Source: Mycolicibacterium grossiae (GTDB taxonomy: Bacteria > Actinomycetota > Actinomycetes > Mycobacteriales > Mycobacteriaceae). Taken from it: a stretch of DNA of 64,000 nucleotides. This document shows positions 1-10,192 of this stretch, piece after piece. The notes beneath the pieces were generated by a model that saw nothing but the letters and a program-made list of their open reading frames with translations, made no database searches and was not told where the DNA came from. Made by a program: the position numbers and the translations under genes. The stretch lies in assembly GCF_008329645.1 (NCBI RefSeq), contig NZ_CP043474.1:3906001-3970000 (forward strand). The letters are read 5' to 3'. Position 1 is the first letter of the stretch, and each line of letters begins with the position of its first letter.

Positions 1-1109
<1,109 letters not shown>

Positions 1110-1113
<4 letters not shown>

Positions 1114-1733
1114 GCAAGCGCTCGGTGGTGGTGCTCGACTACGGTTCGGGCAACCTGCGATCGGCGCAGCGTGCGCTGGAGCGGGTCGGCGCCGAGGTCG
1201 AGGTGACCGCCGACCCGGCGGCCGCCGCGGCCGCCGACGGATTGGTCGTGCCCGGGGTCGGCGCCTACGAGGCCTGCATGGCCGGGCTGCGGGCCATCGA
1301 CGGCGAGAAGATCATCGCCGACCGCCTGGCGGCCGGCCGGCCGGTACTGGGCGTGTGCGTCGGCATGCAGATCCTGTTCGCCCGCGGCGTCGAGTTCGGC
1401 GTGGAGTCGGTCGGGTGCGCACAGTGGCCGGGTGCGGTCACCCAGCTCGACGCGCCGGTGATCCCGCACATGGGCTGGAACGTCGTGGAGGCCCCGGCGA
1501 AGTCGACGCTGTTCCGCGGCATCGACGACGCCACGCGGTTCTACTTCGTCCACTCCTATGCCGCGCAGGCGTGGGAGGGCGACCCCGCCGCGCAGCTGAC
1601 GTGGGCCACGCACCACGTGCGCTTCCTGGCGGCGGTCGAGGACGGGGCGCTGTCGGCCACGCAGTTCCACCCGGAGAAGAGTGGCGACGCCGGTGCGGCC
1701 CTGCTGGGCAATTGGCTCGAGGAACTAGGGTGA
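1110..1733 (+). CDS. hisH: Imidazole glycerol phosphate synthase, glutaminase subunit
   Basis: This 207-residue class I glutamine amidotransferase delivers ammonia to HisF. The nucleophile is Cys83 in the elbow G-V-C-V-G-M-Q, and the catalytic His and Glu are in F-H-P-E-K-S near the C terminus. The N-terminal [11 protein letters not shown] is characteristic of HisH. The GTG start overlaps the hisB stop (GTGA), which argues for coupling. Its partner hisF lies two genes downstream, separated by priA and impA, the usual actinobacterial order. Length matches the family. Confidence 0.96.
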
Positions 1734-1739
1734 TGTGAC

Positions 1740-2489
1740 GTGCCGAGAACACCATTGATTCTGCTGCCCGCCGTCGACGTGGTCGACGGGAAGGCCGTAC
1801 GCCTGGTTCAGGGCGTCGCGGGCAGCGAGACCGACTACGGTTCGGCGCTCGACGCCGCGCTGGGCTGGCAGCAGGACGGCGCGGAGTGGATCCACCTCGT
1901 CGACCTCGACGCGGCGTTCGGCCGCGGCTCCAACCGCGAGCTGCTGGCCGAGGTGATCGGCAAGCTCGACGTCGCCGTCGAACTGTCGGGCGGCATCCGC
2001 GACGACGAGTCGCTGAGCGCCGCGCTCGCGACCGGGTGCGCGCGGGTCAATCTCGGTACCGCGGCGCTGGAGAATCCGCAGTGGTGCGCCCGCATGATCG
2101 CCGAGCACGGCGACAAGGTGGCCGTAGGCCTCGACGTGAAGATCGACTCCGACCACGGCGGGTACCGCCTCCGCGGGCGCGGCTGGGAGACCGACGGCGG
2201 TGACCTGTGGGAGGTCCTCGAGCGCCTGAACGGCGAGGGGTGTTCGCGCTACGTCGTCACCGACGTCGGCAAGGACGGCACGCTCAAGGGCCCCAACCTC
2301 GAACTGCTGGGCGGCGTCGCGGATCGGACCACGGCCCCGGTGATCGCGTCCGGCGGGGTGTCGAGCATCGCCGATCTCGAGGCGATCGCCACGCTCACCG
2401 ACCGCGGGGTCGAGGGCTCGATCGTCGGAAAGGCGTTGTACGCCGGGCGGTTCACGTTGCCGGAAGCCCTCGACGCGGTCAGCCGGTAG
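1740..2489 (+). CDS. priA: Bifunctional phosphoribosyl isomerase PriA (HisA/TrpF)
   Basis: A (beta/alpha)8-barrel isomerase of 249 residues. The catalytic aspartates are visible in L-L-P-A-V-D-V (Asp13) and [11 protein letters not shown], and the phosphate-binding G-G-V-S loop lies near the C terminus. The segment R-G-R-G-W-E-T-D-G carries the Arg and Trp that mobile loops of mycobacterial PriA use to accept both ProFAR and PRA. In actinobacteria this protein replaces both HisA and TrpF, and no trpF occurs in the trp cluster of this window, which fits. The start is GTG at 1740, 6 bp after hisH. Dual activity is inferred from family knowledge, not shown by sequence alone. Confidence 0.93.
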   Translation: MPRTPLILLPAVDVVDGKAVRLVQGVAGSETDYGSALDAALGWQQDGAEWIHLVDLDAAFGRGSNRELLAEVIGKLDVAVELSGGIRDDESLSAALATGCARVNLGTAALENPQWCARMIAEHGDKVAVGLDVKIDSDHGGYRLRGRGWETDGGDLWEVLERLNGEGCSRYVVTDVGKDGTLKGPNLELLGGVADRTTAPVIASGGVSSIADLEAIATLTDRGVEGSIVGKALYAGRFTLPEALDAVSR

Positions 2490-2500
2490 GGCGGACGGGA

Positions 2501-3319
2501 ATGGCGATGGATCAGGCCGATCTCGGCGCACTGGTGCGCGCGGCGTCGTCGATCCTCGACGAGGCCGCGGGCCCGTTCGTGGCCGGCCACCGTGCCGACT
2601 CCGCGGTGGCGAAGAAGGGCAACGACTTCGCGACCGAGGTCGACCTCGCGATCGAGCGGCAGGTCGTCGAGGCGCTGCAGGAGGCCACCGGGATCGGCGT
2701 GCACGGCGAGGAGTTCGGCGGCGCCGACCTCGACTCGCACCTGGTGTGGGTGCTCGACCCGATCGACGGCACCTTCAACTACGCCGCGGGGCTCCCCATG
2801 GCGGGGATCCTGCTGGGCCTGCTGCGCGACGGTGAGCCGGTGGCGGGGCTGACGTGGCTGCCGTTCACCGACCAGCGCTACACCGCCGTCGTGGGAGAAC
2901 CGTTGTACGCCAACGGCGTCGCGCAGCCCACGTTGACCGAGTCGGACCTCGCCGACTGCATCGTCGCGACCGGGTCGTTCAACATCGCCTCGCGCGGCCG
3001 CTTCCCGGGTCCCTACCGGGTGGCGGTTCTCGAGCGGCTCAGCCGCAAGTGTTCGCGCATTCGCATGCACGGCGCCACTGGCGTCGACTTCGCCTACGTC
3101 GCGGCGGGTGTCCTGGGCGGCGCCATCAGCTTCGGCCACCACGTGTGGGACCACGCGGCGGGCGTCGCGCTGGTCCGCGCGGCGGGCGGCGTCGTGACCG
3201 ATCTCGAGGGCGCGCCGTGGACGCCCTCGTCGCTGTCCGCGCTGGCGGGGGAGCCCGGCGTGCATGCCGAGATCCTCGAGATCGTCGCCTCGGCCGGCTC
3301 GCCGGAGGACTACCGGTGA
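2501..3319 (+). CDS. impA: Inositol monophosphatase family phosphatase
   Basis: This 272-residue protein has the metal-binding motifs of the lithium-sensitive inositol monophosphatase superfamily: the first Glu in G-E-E-F-G-G, then [12 protein letters not shown] with the three metal-ligand positions, and the late W-D-H-A-A-G-V-A-L motif. It sits between priA and hisF exactly where impA lies in mycobacteria and corynebacteria. In those species the dedicated histidinol-phosphate phosphatase HisN is another family member encoded elsewhere, so the natural substrate (inositol-1-phosphate for mycothiol and phosphoinositide synthesis, or another sugar phosphate) is not settled here. ATG at 2501 was chosen; ATG 2507 is possible. 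Its stop overlaps the GTG of hisF. Confidence 0.9.
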   Translation: MAMDQADLGALVRAASSILDEAAGPFVAGHRADSAVAKKGNDFATEVDLAIERQVVEALQEATGIGVHGEEFGGADLDSHLVWVLDPIDGTFNYAAGLPMAGILLGLLRDGEPVAGLTWLPFTDQRYTAVVGEPLYANGVAQPTLTESDLADCIVATGSFNIASRGRFPGPYRVAVLERLSRKCSRIRMHGATGVDFAYVAAGVLGGAISFGHHVWDHAAGVALVRAAGGVVTDLEGAPWTPSSLSALAGEPGVHAEILEIVASAGSPEDYR

Positions 3320-4113
3320 ATCACCACGGCGACGACGGCGACCGACTCGCCGTCCGTGTCATCCCCTGCCTGGACGTCGACGCGGGCCGCGTGGTCAAGG
3401 GCGTCAACTTCGAGAATCTGCGCGACGCAGGCGATCCCGTCGAGCTGGCTGCCGTGTACGACGCGGAGGGCGCCGACGAGCTGACGTTCCTGGACGTGAC
3501 CGCCTCGTCGTCCGGTCGCGCCACCATGCTGGAGGTGGTGCGCCGCACCGCCGAACAGGTCTTCATCCCGCTGACCGTCGGCGGCGGGGTGCGCTCCGTC
3601 GAGGACGTCGACACCCTGCTGCGCGCCGGTGCGGACAAGGTGTCGGTGAACACCGCCGCGATCGCACGGCCGGATCTCCTCGCCGAGCTGTCCCGGCAGT
3701 TCGGATCGCAGTGCATCGTGCTGTCCGTCGACGCGCGGACGGTGCCGGCGGATGCGACGCCGACGCCGTCCGGGTGGGAGGTCACCACGCACGGCGGCCG
3801 TCGCGGCACCGGCATCGACGCCGTCGAATGGGCCCGTCGCGGCGCCGAACTGGGCGTGGGGGAGATCCTGCTCAACTCCATGGACGCCGACGGGACCAAG
3901 GCGGGCTTCGACATCGGGATGCTGCGCGCGGTCCGCGAGGCCGTGACGGTGCCGGTGATCGCCAGCGGCGGCGCCGGGGCGGCCGCGCACTTCGCGCCCG
4001 CGGTCGACGCCGGTGCCGATGCGGTGCTCGCCGCGAGCGTCTTCCACTTCAAGGAGCTGTCGATCGGCGAGGTGAAGGCGGCGATGGCGGCGGAAGGGAT
4101 CGTGGTGCGATGA
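3316..4113 (+). CDS. hisF: Imidazole glycerol phosphate synthase, cyclase subunit
   Basis: A 265-residue TIM-barrel cyclase that joins PRFAR with ammonia from HisH to give IGP and AICAR. The two catalytic aspartates are in [11 protein letters not shown] and [11 protein letters not shown], and the phosphate sites G-G-G-V-R and S-G-G-A-G are intact. The GTG at 3316 overlaps the impA stop codon, giving M-N-H-H-G-D as the N terminus. Its stop overlaps the hisI start by 4 bp. A longer in-frame extension back into impA is open but would overlap impA by hundreds of bases and is rejected. Confidence 0.96.
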   Translation: MNHHGDDGDRLAVRVIPCLDVDAGRVVKGVNFENLRDAGDPVELAAVYDAEGADELTFLDVTASSSGRATMLEVVRRTAEQVFIPLTVGGGVRSVEDVDTLLRAGADKVSVNTAAIARPDLLAELSRQFGSQCIVLSVDARTVPADATPTPSGWEVTTHGGRRGTGIDAVEWARRGAELGVGEILLNSMDADGTKAGFDIGMLRAVREAVTVPVIASGGAGAAAHFAPAVDAGADAVLAASVFHFKELSIGEVKAAMAAEGIVVR

Positions 4114-4457
4114 GCGCGCTCGACACGGACATCGCGAAGCGGTTGAAGCGCAACGCCGAGGGACTGTTCACCGCGGTGGTGCAGGAGCGCGGCAGCGGCG
4201 ATGTGCTGATGGTCGCATGGATGGACGACGACGCACTGGCCCGCACGCTCGCCACGCGGGAGGCGACGTACTTCTCGCGTTCGCGGCAAGAGCAGTGGGT
4301 GAAGGGCGCGACGTCCGGGCACACCCAGCGGGTGCACTCGGTGCGGTTGGACTGCGACGGCGACACGGTGCTGCTCGAGGTCGACCAGGTGGGCGGCGCG
4401 TGCCATACCGGCGACCACAGCTGCTTCGACGCCGATCAACTGCTCGCTCCGGAGTGA
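4110..4457 (+). CDS. hisI: Phosphoribosyl-AMP cyclohydrolase
   Basis: This 115-residue protein opens the adenine ring of phosphoribosyl-AMP in histidine synthesis. The zinc ligands are visible as Cys in R-L-D-C-D-G-D and two further Cys in [11 protein letters not shown]. The family signature W-M-D near the N terminus and [11 protein letters not shown] are present. It is monofunctional; the pyrophosphohydrolase HisE is encoded separately and not in this window. It overlaps hisF by 4 bp and is the last his gene here; the next gene has its own promoter-like sequence. Confidence 0.96.
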   Translation: MSALDTDIAKRLKRNAEGLFTAVVQERGSGDVLMVAWMDDDALARTLATREATYFSRSRQEQWVKGATSGHTQRVHSVRLDCDGDTVLLEVDQVGGACHTGDHSCFDADQLLAPE

Positions 4458-4504
4458 TGCCGCGTTCGGCCACCGATCGGCGCTGAATTGTCGGACCCCG
4501 TCGG

Positions 4505-4510
4505 CAGAAT
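4505..4510 (+). promoter_or_regulatory. Candidate -10 hexamer (CAGAAT) for the DUF222/HNH gene
   Basis: CAGAAT ends 6 nt before the ATG at 4517. This spacing is what mycobacterial leaderless transcripts use. A TTGTCG lies at 4488-4493 but is only 11 nt away, too close to serve as its -35. The assignment is tentative. Confidence 0.35.
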
Positions 4511-4516
4511 GGGGCC

Positions 4517-5764
4517 ATGTCCACCGCCACCTCGACTTCGGTGTCTCCGGGTGAGCGGTTGGAGGCGTTGTTCGATCGGTTGGCGGAGCTGACGGGGCAA
4601 CGCAATGTGATCGATGGCGCGATCGTGGACGTCGTCGCCGAGATCGACCGCGAGGGCCTGTGTGGCATGACCGGCGCGAGGTCGGTGCCGGCGTTGGTGG
4701 CGTGGAAGACCGGGGTGTCCCCGCGCAACGCCGAGACGGTGGTGGCCGTCGCCCGCCGTAGTGCCGAGTTCCCGCGCTGCACTGCGGGTTTGCGCGACGG
4801 GCGGGTGTCGCTGGATCAGGTGGGGGTGATCGCCGAGCAGGCCGCCGACGGGTCCGATGAGCACTACGCCCCGCTGGTCGAGGTCGCCACGGTGACCCAG
4901 CTGCGGACCGCGGTGAAACTCGAACCCCGCCCGCCGCGACCGACACCGGACCCGAAGCGGTCGATCGGCAAGACCAGCGACGAGACGTCGTGCACGTGGC
5001 GGATCACGCTGCCCCACGACGAGGCCGCGGTGGTCGACGCGGCGGTGGCGTCGCACCTGGATCGACTGGTCACCGAGTGGAAGCACGACCACGCCGACGG
5101 CGCAGACGACCGGTCCGACGGGGCTGGGGGTGCGCCGCCGATGCCGAACACGGTGGACGCGTTCCTGGCGGTGGTGGCCGCGGGCTGGGACAGTGAGGTG
5201 GCGGCGCGCCCGCATGGGCAGCGCACCACGGTGGTGGTGCACGTCGACGTCGACCGGCGGGTGGGGTCGCTGCACCTGGGTCCGGTGCTCTCCGACGCCG
5301 ACCGCCGACACCTGACCTGTGATGCGACGTTCGAGGCGTGGTTCGAGCGCGATGGCCGTCCGATCGGGTGTGGGCGGGAGACGCGGCAGATCAGTCGCCG
5401 GCTGCGCCGGGCGTTGGAGCATCGGGACCGCTGCTGCGTGGTTCCCGGGTGTGGGGCGACCCGGGGGCTGCATGCCCATCACGTGGTGCACTGGGAGGAC
5501 GGCGGGCCGACCGATCTGGACAACCTGGTGCTGGTGTGTCCGTATCATCACCGGGCGCATCACCGCGGGCTGATCGTCATCAGCGGGCCGGCCGAGCACC
5601 TCAGTGTCGCCGACGCCGACGGCACCGCCCTGCACGACCAAGCCCTGGCTCGAACACCCACCGAGCCGCCGCCGGACGTGCCGCCGTGTCCGGGACCGAC
5701 CGGGGAACGCGCCCAATGGTGGTGGTATCAACCCTTCGAACCGCGACCGCCGAACCCGGAGTGA
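4517..5764 (+). CDS. DUF222 / 13E12-repeat family protein with HNH nuclease domain
   Basis: This 415-residue protein has an N-terminal helical DUF222 region (about residues 1-290) and a C-terminal HNH nuclease module. The HNH residues are visible in C-C-V-V-P-G-C-G, H-A-H-H-V-V-H-W, then L-D-N-L and C-P-Y-H-H-R-A-H-H, the His-Asn-His metal finger with a zinc-type cysteine pair. Mycobacterial genomes carry many copies of this family, including the REP13E12 elements of M. tuberculosis, some of which act as prophage attachment sites. No transposase, integrase or flanking repeat is seen here, so this copy looks like a stand-alone gene. The biological role is unknown. It converges on the ABC ATPase gene, ending 7 bp from it. 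Confidence 0.85.
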   Translation: MSTATSTSVSPGERLEALFDRLAELTGQRNVIDGAIVDVVAEIDREGLCGMTGARSVPALVAWKTGVSPRNAETVVAVARRSAEFPRCTAGLRDGRVSLDQVGVIAEQAADGSDEHYAPLVEVATVTQLRTAVKLEPRPPRPTPDPKRSIGKTSDETSCTWRITLPHDEAAVVDAAVASHLDRLVTEWKHDHADGADDRSDGAGGAPPMPNTVDAFLAVVAAGWDSEVAARPHGQRTTVVVHVDVDRRVGSLHLGPVLSDADRRHLTCDATFEAWFERDGRPIGCGRETRQISRRLRRALEHRDRCCVVPGCGATRGLHAHHVVHWEDGGPTDLDNLVLVCPYHHRAHHRGLIVISGPAEHLSVADADGTALHDQALARTPTEPPPDVPPCPGPTGERAQWWWYQPFEPRPPNPE

Positions 5765-5771
5765 GTCCGCG

Positions 5772-6575
5772 TCAGACGAAGCGCGACGCCTTCGCGCGCG
5801 CCGTCCAGCGTCCTTCGGCGTATCCGACCGTGACGGGGTGCTCGAACGCCTCGGATACGTGACCGGTGGTGACGACCTCCCGCGCCGCGCCGCTCGCCAC
5901 GGTGCGACCGTGCGCAATCAGCAGTGCGTGAGTCGTAGACGTTGGCAATTCCTCGAGGTGGTGCGTCACGAGGATGGACGCCATCTCGGGATGCGAATCA
6001 TCCAGGGCGTCCAGCGTTTCCAGCAGTTGCTCACGGGCGGCCACGTCGAGGCCGGTGGTCGGCTCGTCGAGCAGGAGCAGGCGGGGGTCGGAGATCAGCG
6101 CCCGCGCAATCAACGTGCGGCCGCGTTCGCCCTGGGACAGCGTGGGCCACACGGCGTCCGCGCGCGCGACGAGACCCACGGTGGCGATGAGGTCGTCGGC
6201 CAGGGCCACCTCGGCCGCGCTCGGCGTCCAACGGGCGGCCGTATCGACCGTCGCGGTGATGCCCGTAAGCACGACCTCGCGCACCGTCAGCGGATATTGC
6301 AGTCGGTGCCGCGGGTTGACGTGGCCGATCGAGCGGCGCAGCACCGCGAGATCGGTACGCCCCAGCTGGCTCTCGAGCACGCGCACGGTGCCCGTCGTGG
6401 GGAACATTTGCGCCGCACAGAAACCGAGCAACGTGCTCTTGCCTGCACCGTTGGGGCCGAGCAGCGCCCAGTGCTCGCCGGCGTGCACCGTCAGCGAGAT
6501 GCCGTCGATGATCTGCTTGCCGTCGCGGCGGAACGTGACGTCCGCCAGCTCCAGGACGGTCGGGTGTTCCGTCAC
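5772..6575 (-). CDS. ABC transporter ATP-binding protein, orphan
   Basis: A 267-residue single nucleotide-binding domain. The Walker [10 protein letters not shown], the signature L-S-Q-G-E-R-G-R and the Walker [13 protein letters not shown] are intact, so it should hydrolyse ATP. No membrane or binding-protein partner is next to it; the flanking genes are an HNH protein and a peroxiredoxin. It resembles the ModF/YlmA-like stand-alone ATPases by general architecture. Its ATG overlaps the bcpB stop by 4 bp on the minus strand, so it is probably translated from the bcpB mRNA. The substrate cannot be inferred; M. tuberculosis has the ion transporter chaA at this position instead. Confidence 0.85.
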   Translation of the reverse strand: MTEHPTVLELADVTFRRDGKQIIDGISLTVHAGEHWALLGPNGAGKSTLLGFCAAQMFPTTGTVRVLESQLGRTDLAVLRRSIGHVNPRHRLQYPLTVREVVLTGITATVDTAARWTPSAAEVALADDLIATVGLVARADAVWPTLSQGERGRTLIARALISDPRLLLLDEPTTGLDVAAREQLLETLDALDDSHPEMASILVTHHLEELPTSTTHALLIAHGRTVASGAAREVVTTGHVSEAFEHPVTVGYAEGRWTARAKASRFV

Positions 6576-7045
6576 GCCGACTGGCGTTGGCGGAGCACCT
6601 GCAGCGCCTTGTCGGCGTGCGCGTCCATGCTGAACTCGCTGGCGATCACCTCGAGCACCGTGCGGTCGGTGTCGATGACGAACGTCACGCGCTTGACCGG
6701 CATCAGCTTGCCGAGCAGTCCGCGCTTGACGCCGAAGCGGCTTGCGACATCACCGTCGGCGTCGCTGAGCAACGGGTAGTCGAAGCGCTGCGCGTCGGCG
6801 AACTGCGCCTGCTTGGCCACGGCGTCGGCGCTGATGCCCACCCGGGTGGCGCCCACGGCCGCGAACTCGCCGGCGAGGTCGCGGAAGTGGCAGGCCTCCC
6901 TGGTGCACCCGGGAGTCATGGCCGCCGGGTAGAAGAACAGCACCACCGGTCCGTCGGCGAGCAGACCGCTGAGCGTGCGCATCGCGCCGCTCTGATCGGG
7001 CAGCTCGAAGTCCTCGACGCGGTCACCCCGCTTGATCGTCGTCAT
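6572..7045 (-). CDS. bcpB: Peroxiredoxin of the BCP/PrxQ type
   Basis: A 157-residue thioredoxin-fold peroxidase. The peroxidatic Cys lies in [11 protein letters not shown] and a second Cys follows five positions later, the C-x4-C spacing of atypical 2-Cys PrxQ enzymes that form an intramolecular disulfide during peroxide turnover. It is the counterpart of M. tuberculosis bcpB, which also lies next to trpE. It is divergent from trpE and heads a two-gene transcript with the ABC ATPase. The ATG at 7045 has no good Shine-Dalgarno sequence; TAGCGT on the minus strand at 7059-7054 stands 8 nt before it, suggesting a leaderless start. Confidence 0.92.
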   Translation of the reverse strand: MTTIKRGDRVEDFELPDQSGAMRTLSGLLADGPVVLFFYPAAMTPGCTREACHFRDLAGEFAAVGATRVGISADAVAKQAQFADAQRFDYPLLSDADGDVASRFGVKRGLLGKLMPVKRVTFVIDTDRTVLEVIASEFSMDAHADKALQVLRQRQSA

Positions 7046-7053
7046 GGCCGTTC

Positions 7054-7059
7054 ACGCTA
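7054..7059 (-). promoter_or_regulatory. Candidate leaderless -10 (TAGCGT) of bcpB
   Basis: On the minus strand TAGCGT is followed after 8 nt by the bcpB ATG, and no Shine-Dalgarno-like sequence is present between them. It fits the TANNNT -10 consensus with transcription starting at or next to the start codon. Confidence 0.45.
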
Positions 7060-7108
7060 CGCCTGGCTGACTGATCGGATCCTGCGCCCGGTCTGGGAGT
7101 ATTGGGCC

Positions 7109-8641
7109 GTGCACCCCCTCATCGAGTCCTCGTTGGCCGTGACGACCTCGCGGGAGGATTTCCGGGCGCTGGCCGCCGAGCACCGCGTCGTCCCGGTGAC
7201 GCGCAAGGTGCTGGCCGACAGCGAGACGCCGCTGTCGGCCTACCGAAAGCTGGCCGCCAACCGGCCCGGCACGTTCCTGCTCGAGTCGGCCGAGAACGGG
7301 AGGTCGTGGTCGCGCTGGTCCTTCATCGGCGCGGGTGCGCCGTCGGCGCTCACGGTCCGCGACGGCGAGGCGGTGTGGCTGGGCACCACGCCGCAGGACG
7401 CTCCCCGCGGTGGAGACCCGTTGACGGCGCTGCGGGCGACGCTCGATCTGCTGTCCACCGCGCAGGTGCCCGGGCTGCCACCGCTGAGCAGCGGCCTGGT
7501 GGGGTTCTTCGCCTACGACATGGTGCGCCGGCTGGAGCGGCTGCCCGAGCTGGCCCTCGACGACCTCGGTCTGCCCGACATGCTCCTGCTGCTGGCGACC
7601 GACGTCGCTGCCGTCGATCACCACGAGGGCACCATCACGCTGATCGCCAACGCGGTGAACTGGAACGGCACCGACGAGCGCGTCGACTGGGCCTACGACG
7701 ACGCGGTCGCGCGGCTCGACGTGATGACCGCCGCGCTGGCCGAGCCGCTGGGATCCACGGTGGCGACCTTCAGCCGGCCGCGTCCGGAGCACCGCGCGCA
7801 GCGCACCGTCGAGGAGTACACGGCGATCGTCGAGAAGCTCGTCGGCGACATCGAGGCGGGCGAGGCCTTTCAGGTGGTGCCGTCGCAGCGCTTCGAGATG
7901 GACACCACGGCCGATCCGCTCGACGTGTACCGGATGCTGCGGGTGACCAACCCCAGCCCGTACATGTACCTGCTCAACGTGCCCGATGCCGAGGGCGGAC
8001 TGGATTTCTCGATCGTGGGATCGAGTCCCGAGGCGCTGGTGACCGTCTCCGACGGCAAGGCCACGACGCATCCGATCGCCGGCACCCGGTGGCGCGGCGC
8101 CACCGAGGAGGAGGACGTGCTGCTCGAGAAGGAGCTGCTGTCCGACGAGAAGGAGCGCGCCGAGCACCTGATGCTGGTGGATCTGGGCCGCAACGACCTC
8201 GGTCGGGTGTGCGTGCCCGGCACGGTGCGGGTCGAGGACTACAGCCACATCGAGCGCTACAGCCACGTCATGCACCTGGTGTCGACCGTGACCGGCCGGC
8301 TCGCCGAGGACAAGACGGCGCTGGACGCGGTGACCGCGTGCTTTCCGGCGGGCACGCTGTCGGGGGCGCCGAAGGTGCGCGCCATGGAACTGATCGAGGA
8401 GGTCGAGAAGACTCGCCGCGGCCTGTACGGCGGCGTGCTCGGCTACCTCGACTTCGCCGGCAACGCCGACTTCGCCATCGCCATCCGCACCGCGTTGATG
8501 CGCGCCGGCACCGCCTACGTGCAAGCCGGCGGCGGCGTCGTCGCGGACTCGAACGGGCCCTATGAGTACAACGAGGCGGCCAACAAGGCCCGCGCGGTCC
8601 TGAATGCGATCGCGGCCGCCGAGACGCTGGCCGAGCCGTGA
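7109..8641 (+). CDS. trpE: Anthranilate synthase component I
   Basis: This 510-residue chorismate-using enzyme makes anthranilate with a glutaminase partner (TrpG) encoded outside the window. The start G-T-G at 7109 gives [18 protein letters not shown], closely like mycobacterial TrpE, and a GGGAG sits 9 nt upstream. An open frame extends to 6587 but runs through bcpB and is rejected. Catalytic-domain signatures are clear: [33 protein letters not shown] and [12 protein letters not shown]. An N-terminal L-L-E-S-A-E motif, part of the tryptophan feedback site in this family, is present, so allosteric inhibition by tryptophan is likely. It overlaps the next gene by 4 bp. Confidence 0.96.
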   Translation: MHPLIESSLAVTTSREDFRALAAEHRVVPVTRKVLADSETPLSAYRKLAANRPGTFLLESAENGRSWSRWSFIGAGAPSALTVRDGEAVWLGTTPQDAPRGGDPLTALRATLDLLSTAQVPGLPPLSSGLVGFFAYDMVRRLERLPELALDDLGLPDMLLLLATDVAAVDHHEGTITLIANAVNWNGTDERVDWAYDDAVARLDVMTAALAEPLGSTVATFSRPRPEHRAQRTVEEYTAIVEKLVGDIEAGEAFQVVPSQRFEMDTTADPLDVYRMLRVTNPSPYMYLLNVPDAEGGLDFSIVGSSPEALVTVSDGKATTHPIAGTRWRGATEEEDVLLEKELLSDEKERAEHLMLVDLGRNDLGRVCVPGTVRVEDYSHIERYSHVMHLVSTVTGRLAEDKTALDAVTACFPAGTLSGAPKVRAMELIEEVEKTRRGLYGGVLGYLDFAGNADFAIAIRTALMRAGTAYVQAGGGVVADSNGPYEYNEAANKARAVLNAIAAAETLAEP

Positions 8642-9243
8642 CCCGGGTTGCGCAGCTGCTGCTGGTCGTCGCGGGCCTCGGGCTGTGGGTGGCGTCGCGC
8701 CTGCCGTGGGTCGACGTGTCGTCCTCCGACGGGCTCGGGCAGCCGAAGACGACGACGCTCACCGGCGCGAGCTGGTCGACGGCACTGATCCCGCTGGCTC
8801 TGCTGGTGCTCGCGGCGGCGGTGGCCGTGCTCGCGGTGCGGGGGTGGCCGTTGCGTCTGCTCGCCGTGCTGGTCGCCGCGTCGAGCGCCGGCATGGGGTA
8901 TCTCGGGATCGCTCACTGGGTGGTGCCCGACGTCGCCCCGCGCGCGGCCGACCTGGCGCAGGTGCCGATCGTTGCGCTGGTGGGCTCGCAGCGCCACCAC
9001 TGGGGTGCGGCGCTGACCCTGGCCGCGGCGGTGTGCACGCTGTTCGCCGCGGTCCTGCTGCTGCGTACAGCCCGCCGCGGCGCTGCGCCGACCTCGAAGT
9101 ACGCCGCCCCGGCCGCGCGTCGTGAGGCCGCGGTCGAGCAGGTCGACGGCAGCGCGGACGGCGACGGGATGAGCGAACGGATGATCTGGGACGCCCTCGA
9201 CGAAGGGCGCGACCCGACCACCGGTCCGAGCGAGGGTCGGTGA
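8638..9243 (+). CDS. Trp-associated membrane protein (Rv1610-like)
   Basis: A 201-residue protein with about four hydrophobic segments (near residues 4-22, 46-65, 70-90 and 122-142) and a charged cytoplasmic-looking tail ending [13 protein letters not shown]. It corresponds to the actinobacterial family that always lies between trpE and trpC (Rv1610 in M. tuberculosis). Its GTG overlaps the trpE stop, so it is coupled to trpE. The function is unknown; membrane location and strict synteny suggest a link with tryptophan or aromatic transport, which is only an inference. Confidence 0.85.
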   Translation: MTRVAQLLLVVAGLGLWVASRLPWVDVSSSDGLGQPKTTTLTGASWSTALIPLALLVLAAAVAVLAVRGWPLRLLAVLVAASSAGMGYLGIAHWVVPDVAPRAADLAQVPIVALVGSQRHHWGAALTLAAAVCTLFAAVLLLRTARRGAAPTSKYAAPAARREAAVEQVDGSADGDGMSERMIWDALDEGRDPTTGPSEGR

Positions 9244-9335
9244 CGACCGATGGCGGGCTGGCGGTTAGTCTTTCTCCTGAGGGAACCGGCGGCGCCGCGG
9301 CGCTGGCCACCACTGGGGAAGGACATCGACGGCTC
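9244..9335 (+). promoter_or_regulatory. Intergenic spacer before trpC with candidate -10 (TAGTCT)
   Basis: This 92-bp gap is the only sizeable break inside the trp run. TAGTCT at 9266-9271 matches the mycobacterial -10 consensus, and a GC-rich self-complementary stretch lies near 9289-9312. An internal promoter or attenuator for trpCBA-lgt is possible. No obvious tryptophan-rich leader peptide was found in it. Confidence 0.35.
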
Positions 9336-10154
9336 ATGAGTTCGGCCACCGTGCTCGACTCCATCATCGAGGGAGTCCGTGCCGACGTCGCCGTCCGCGA
9401 GGCCGCGCTCAGCCTGGCCGACGTCAAGGCGAAGGCCCGTGAGGTGGCGCCTCCGCGCGACGTCCTGGCCGCTCTGCAGGAGCCCGGCATCGGCGTGATC
9501 GCCGAGGTCAAGCGGGCGAGTCCGTCGCGCGGCGAACTCGCCGCGATCGCCGACCCCGCCGAACTCGCGCGGGCCTACCAGGACGGCGGAGCCCGGGTCA
9601 TCAGCGTGCTGACCGAGCAGCGTCGGTTCAACGGGTCGCTCGACGACCTCGATGCCGTCCGCGCGACCGTGTCCATCCCGGTGCTGCGCAAGGACTTCAT
9701 CATCGGGCCGTACCAGATCCACGAGGCGCGGGCGCACGGCGCGGACATGATCCTGCTGATCGTGGCCGCGCTGGAGCAGCAGGCCCTGGTGTCGATGATC
9801 GACCGCACCGAGTCGCTCGGGATGACGGCGCTCGTCGAGGTGCACACCGAGGAGGAGGCCGACCGCGCGTTGCAGGCCGGTGCCCGCGTCATCGGCGTCA
9901 ACGCTCGCAACCTCAAGACCCTCGAAGTCGACCGGGACTGCTTCGCGCGCATTGCGCCGGGGCTGCCCTCCAACGTCATCCGGGTGGCCGAGTCGGGCGT
10001 GCGCGGCACCGCCGACCTGCTCGCCTACGCCGGGGCCGGCGCCGACGCCGTCCTGGTGGGCGAGGGGCTGGTCACCAGCGGCGATCCTCGAAGTGCCGTC
10101 GCGGATCTCGTCACTGCGGGTACGCACCCGTCCTGCCCCAAACCCTCTCGCTGA
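9336..10154 (+). CDS. trpC: Indole-3-glycerol phosphate synthase
   Basis: A 272-residue TIM-barrel enzyme converting CdRP to indoleglycerol phosphate. Family motifs are [12 protein letters not shown] (catalytic Lys), [25 protein letters not shown] and A-E-S-G-V-R. The ATG at 9336 gives [14 protein letters not shown], matching the M. tuberculosis length exactly; the frame stays open to 9240 but that extension is not conserved. No TrpF domain is fused to it, consistent with PriA supplying that step. Confidence 0.96.
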   Translation: MSSATVLDSIIEGVRADVAVREAALSLADVKAKAREVAPPRDVLAALQEPGIGVIAEVKRASPSRGELAAIADPAELARAYQDGGARVISVLTEQRRFNGSLDDLDAVRATVSIPVLRKDFIIGPYQIHEARAHGADMILLIVAALEQQALVSMIDRTESLGMTALVEVHTEEEADRALQAGARVIGVNARNLKTLEVDRDCFARIAPGLPSNVIRVAESGVRGTADLLAYAGAGADAVLVGEGLVTSGDPRSAVADLVTAGTHPSCPKPSR

Positions 10155-10192
10155 CCGCGGCGAAGAGCCGGTTCGCGCGAAGAGAAGAGTCG

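Noticed and set aside
4517-5764. REP13E12 element as a mobile or prophage attachment unit
   Set aside because: The coding family fits, but no direct repeats, integrase or element boundaries are visible at either side.
5604-6779. Plus-strand frame spanning the HNH gene end and the ABC ATPase
   Set aside because: It overlaps two well-supported genes on both strands and its translation has no domain pattern.
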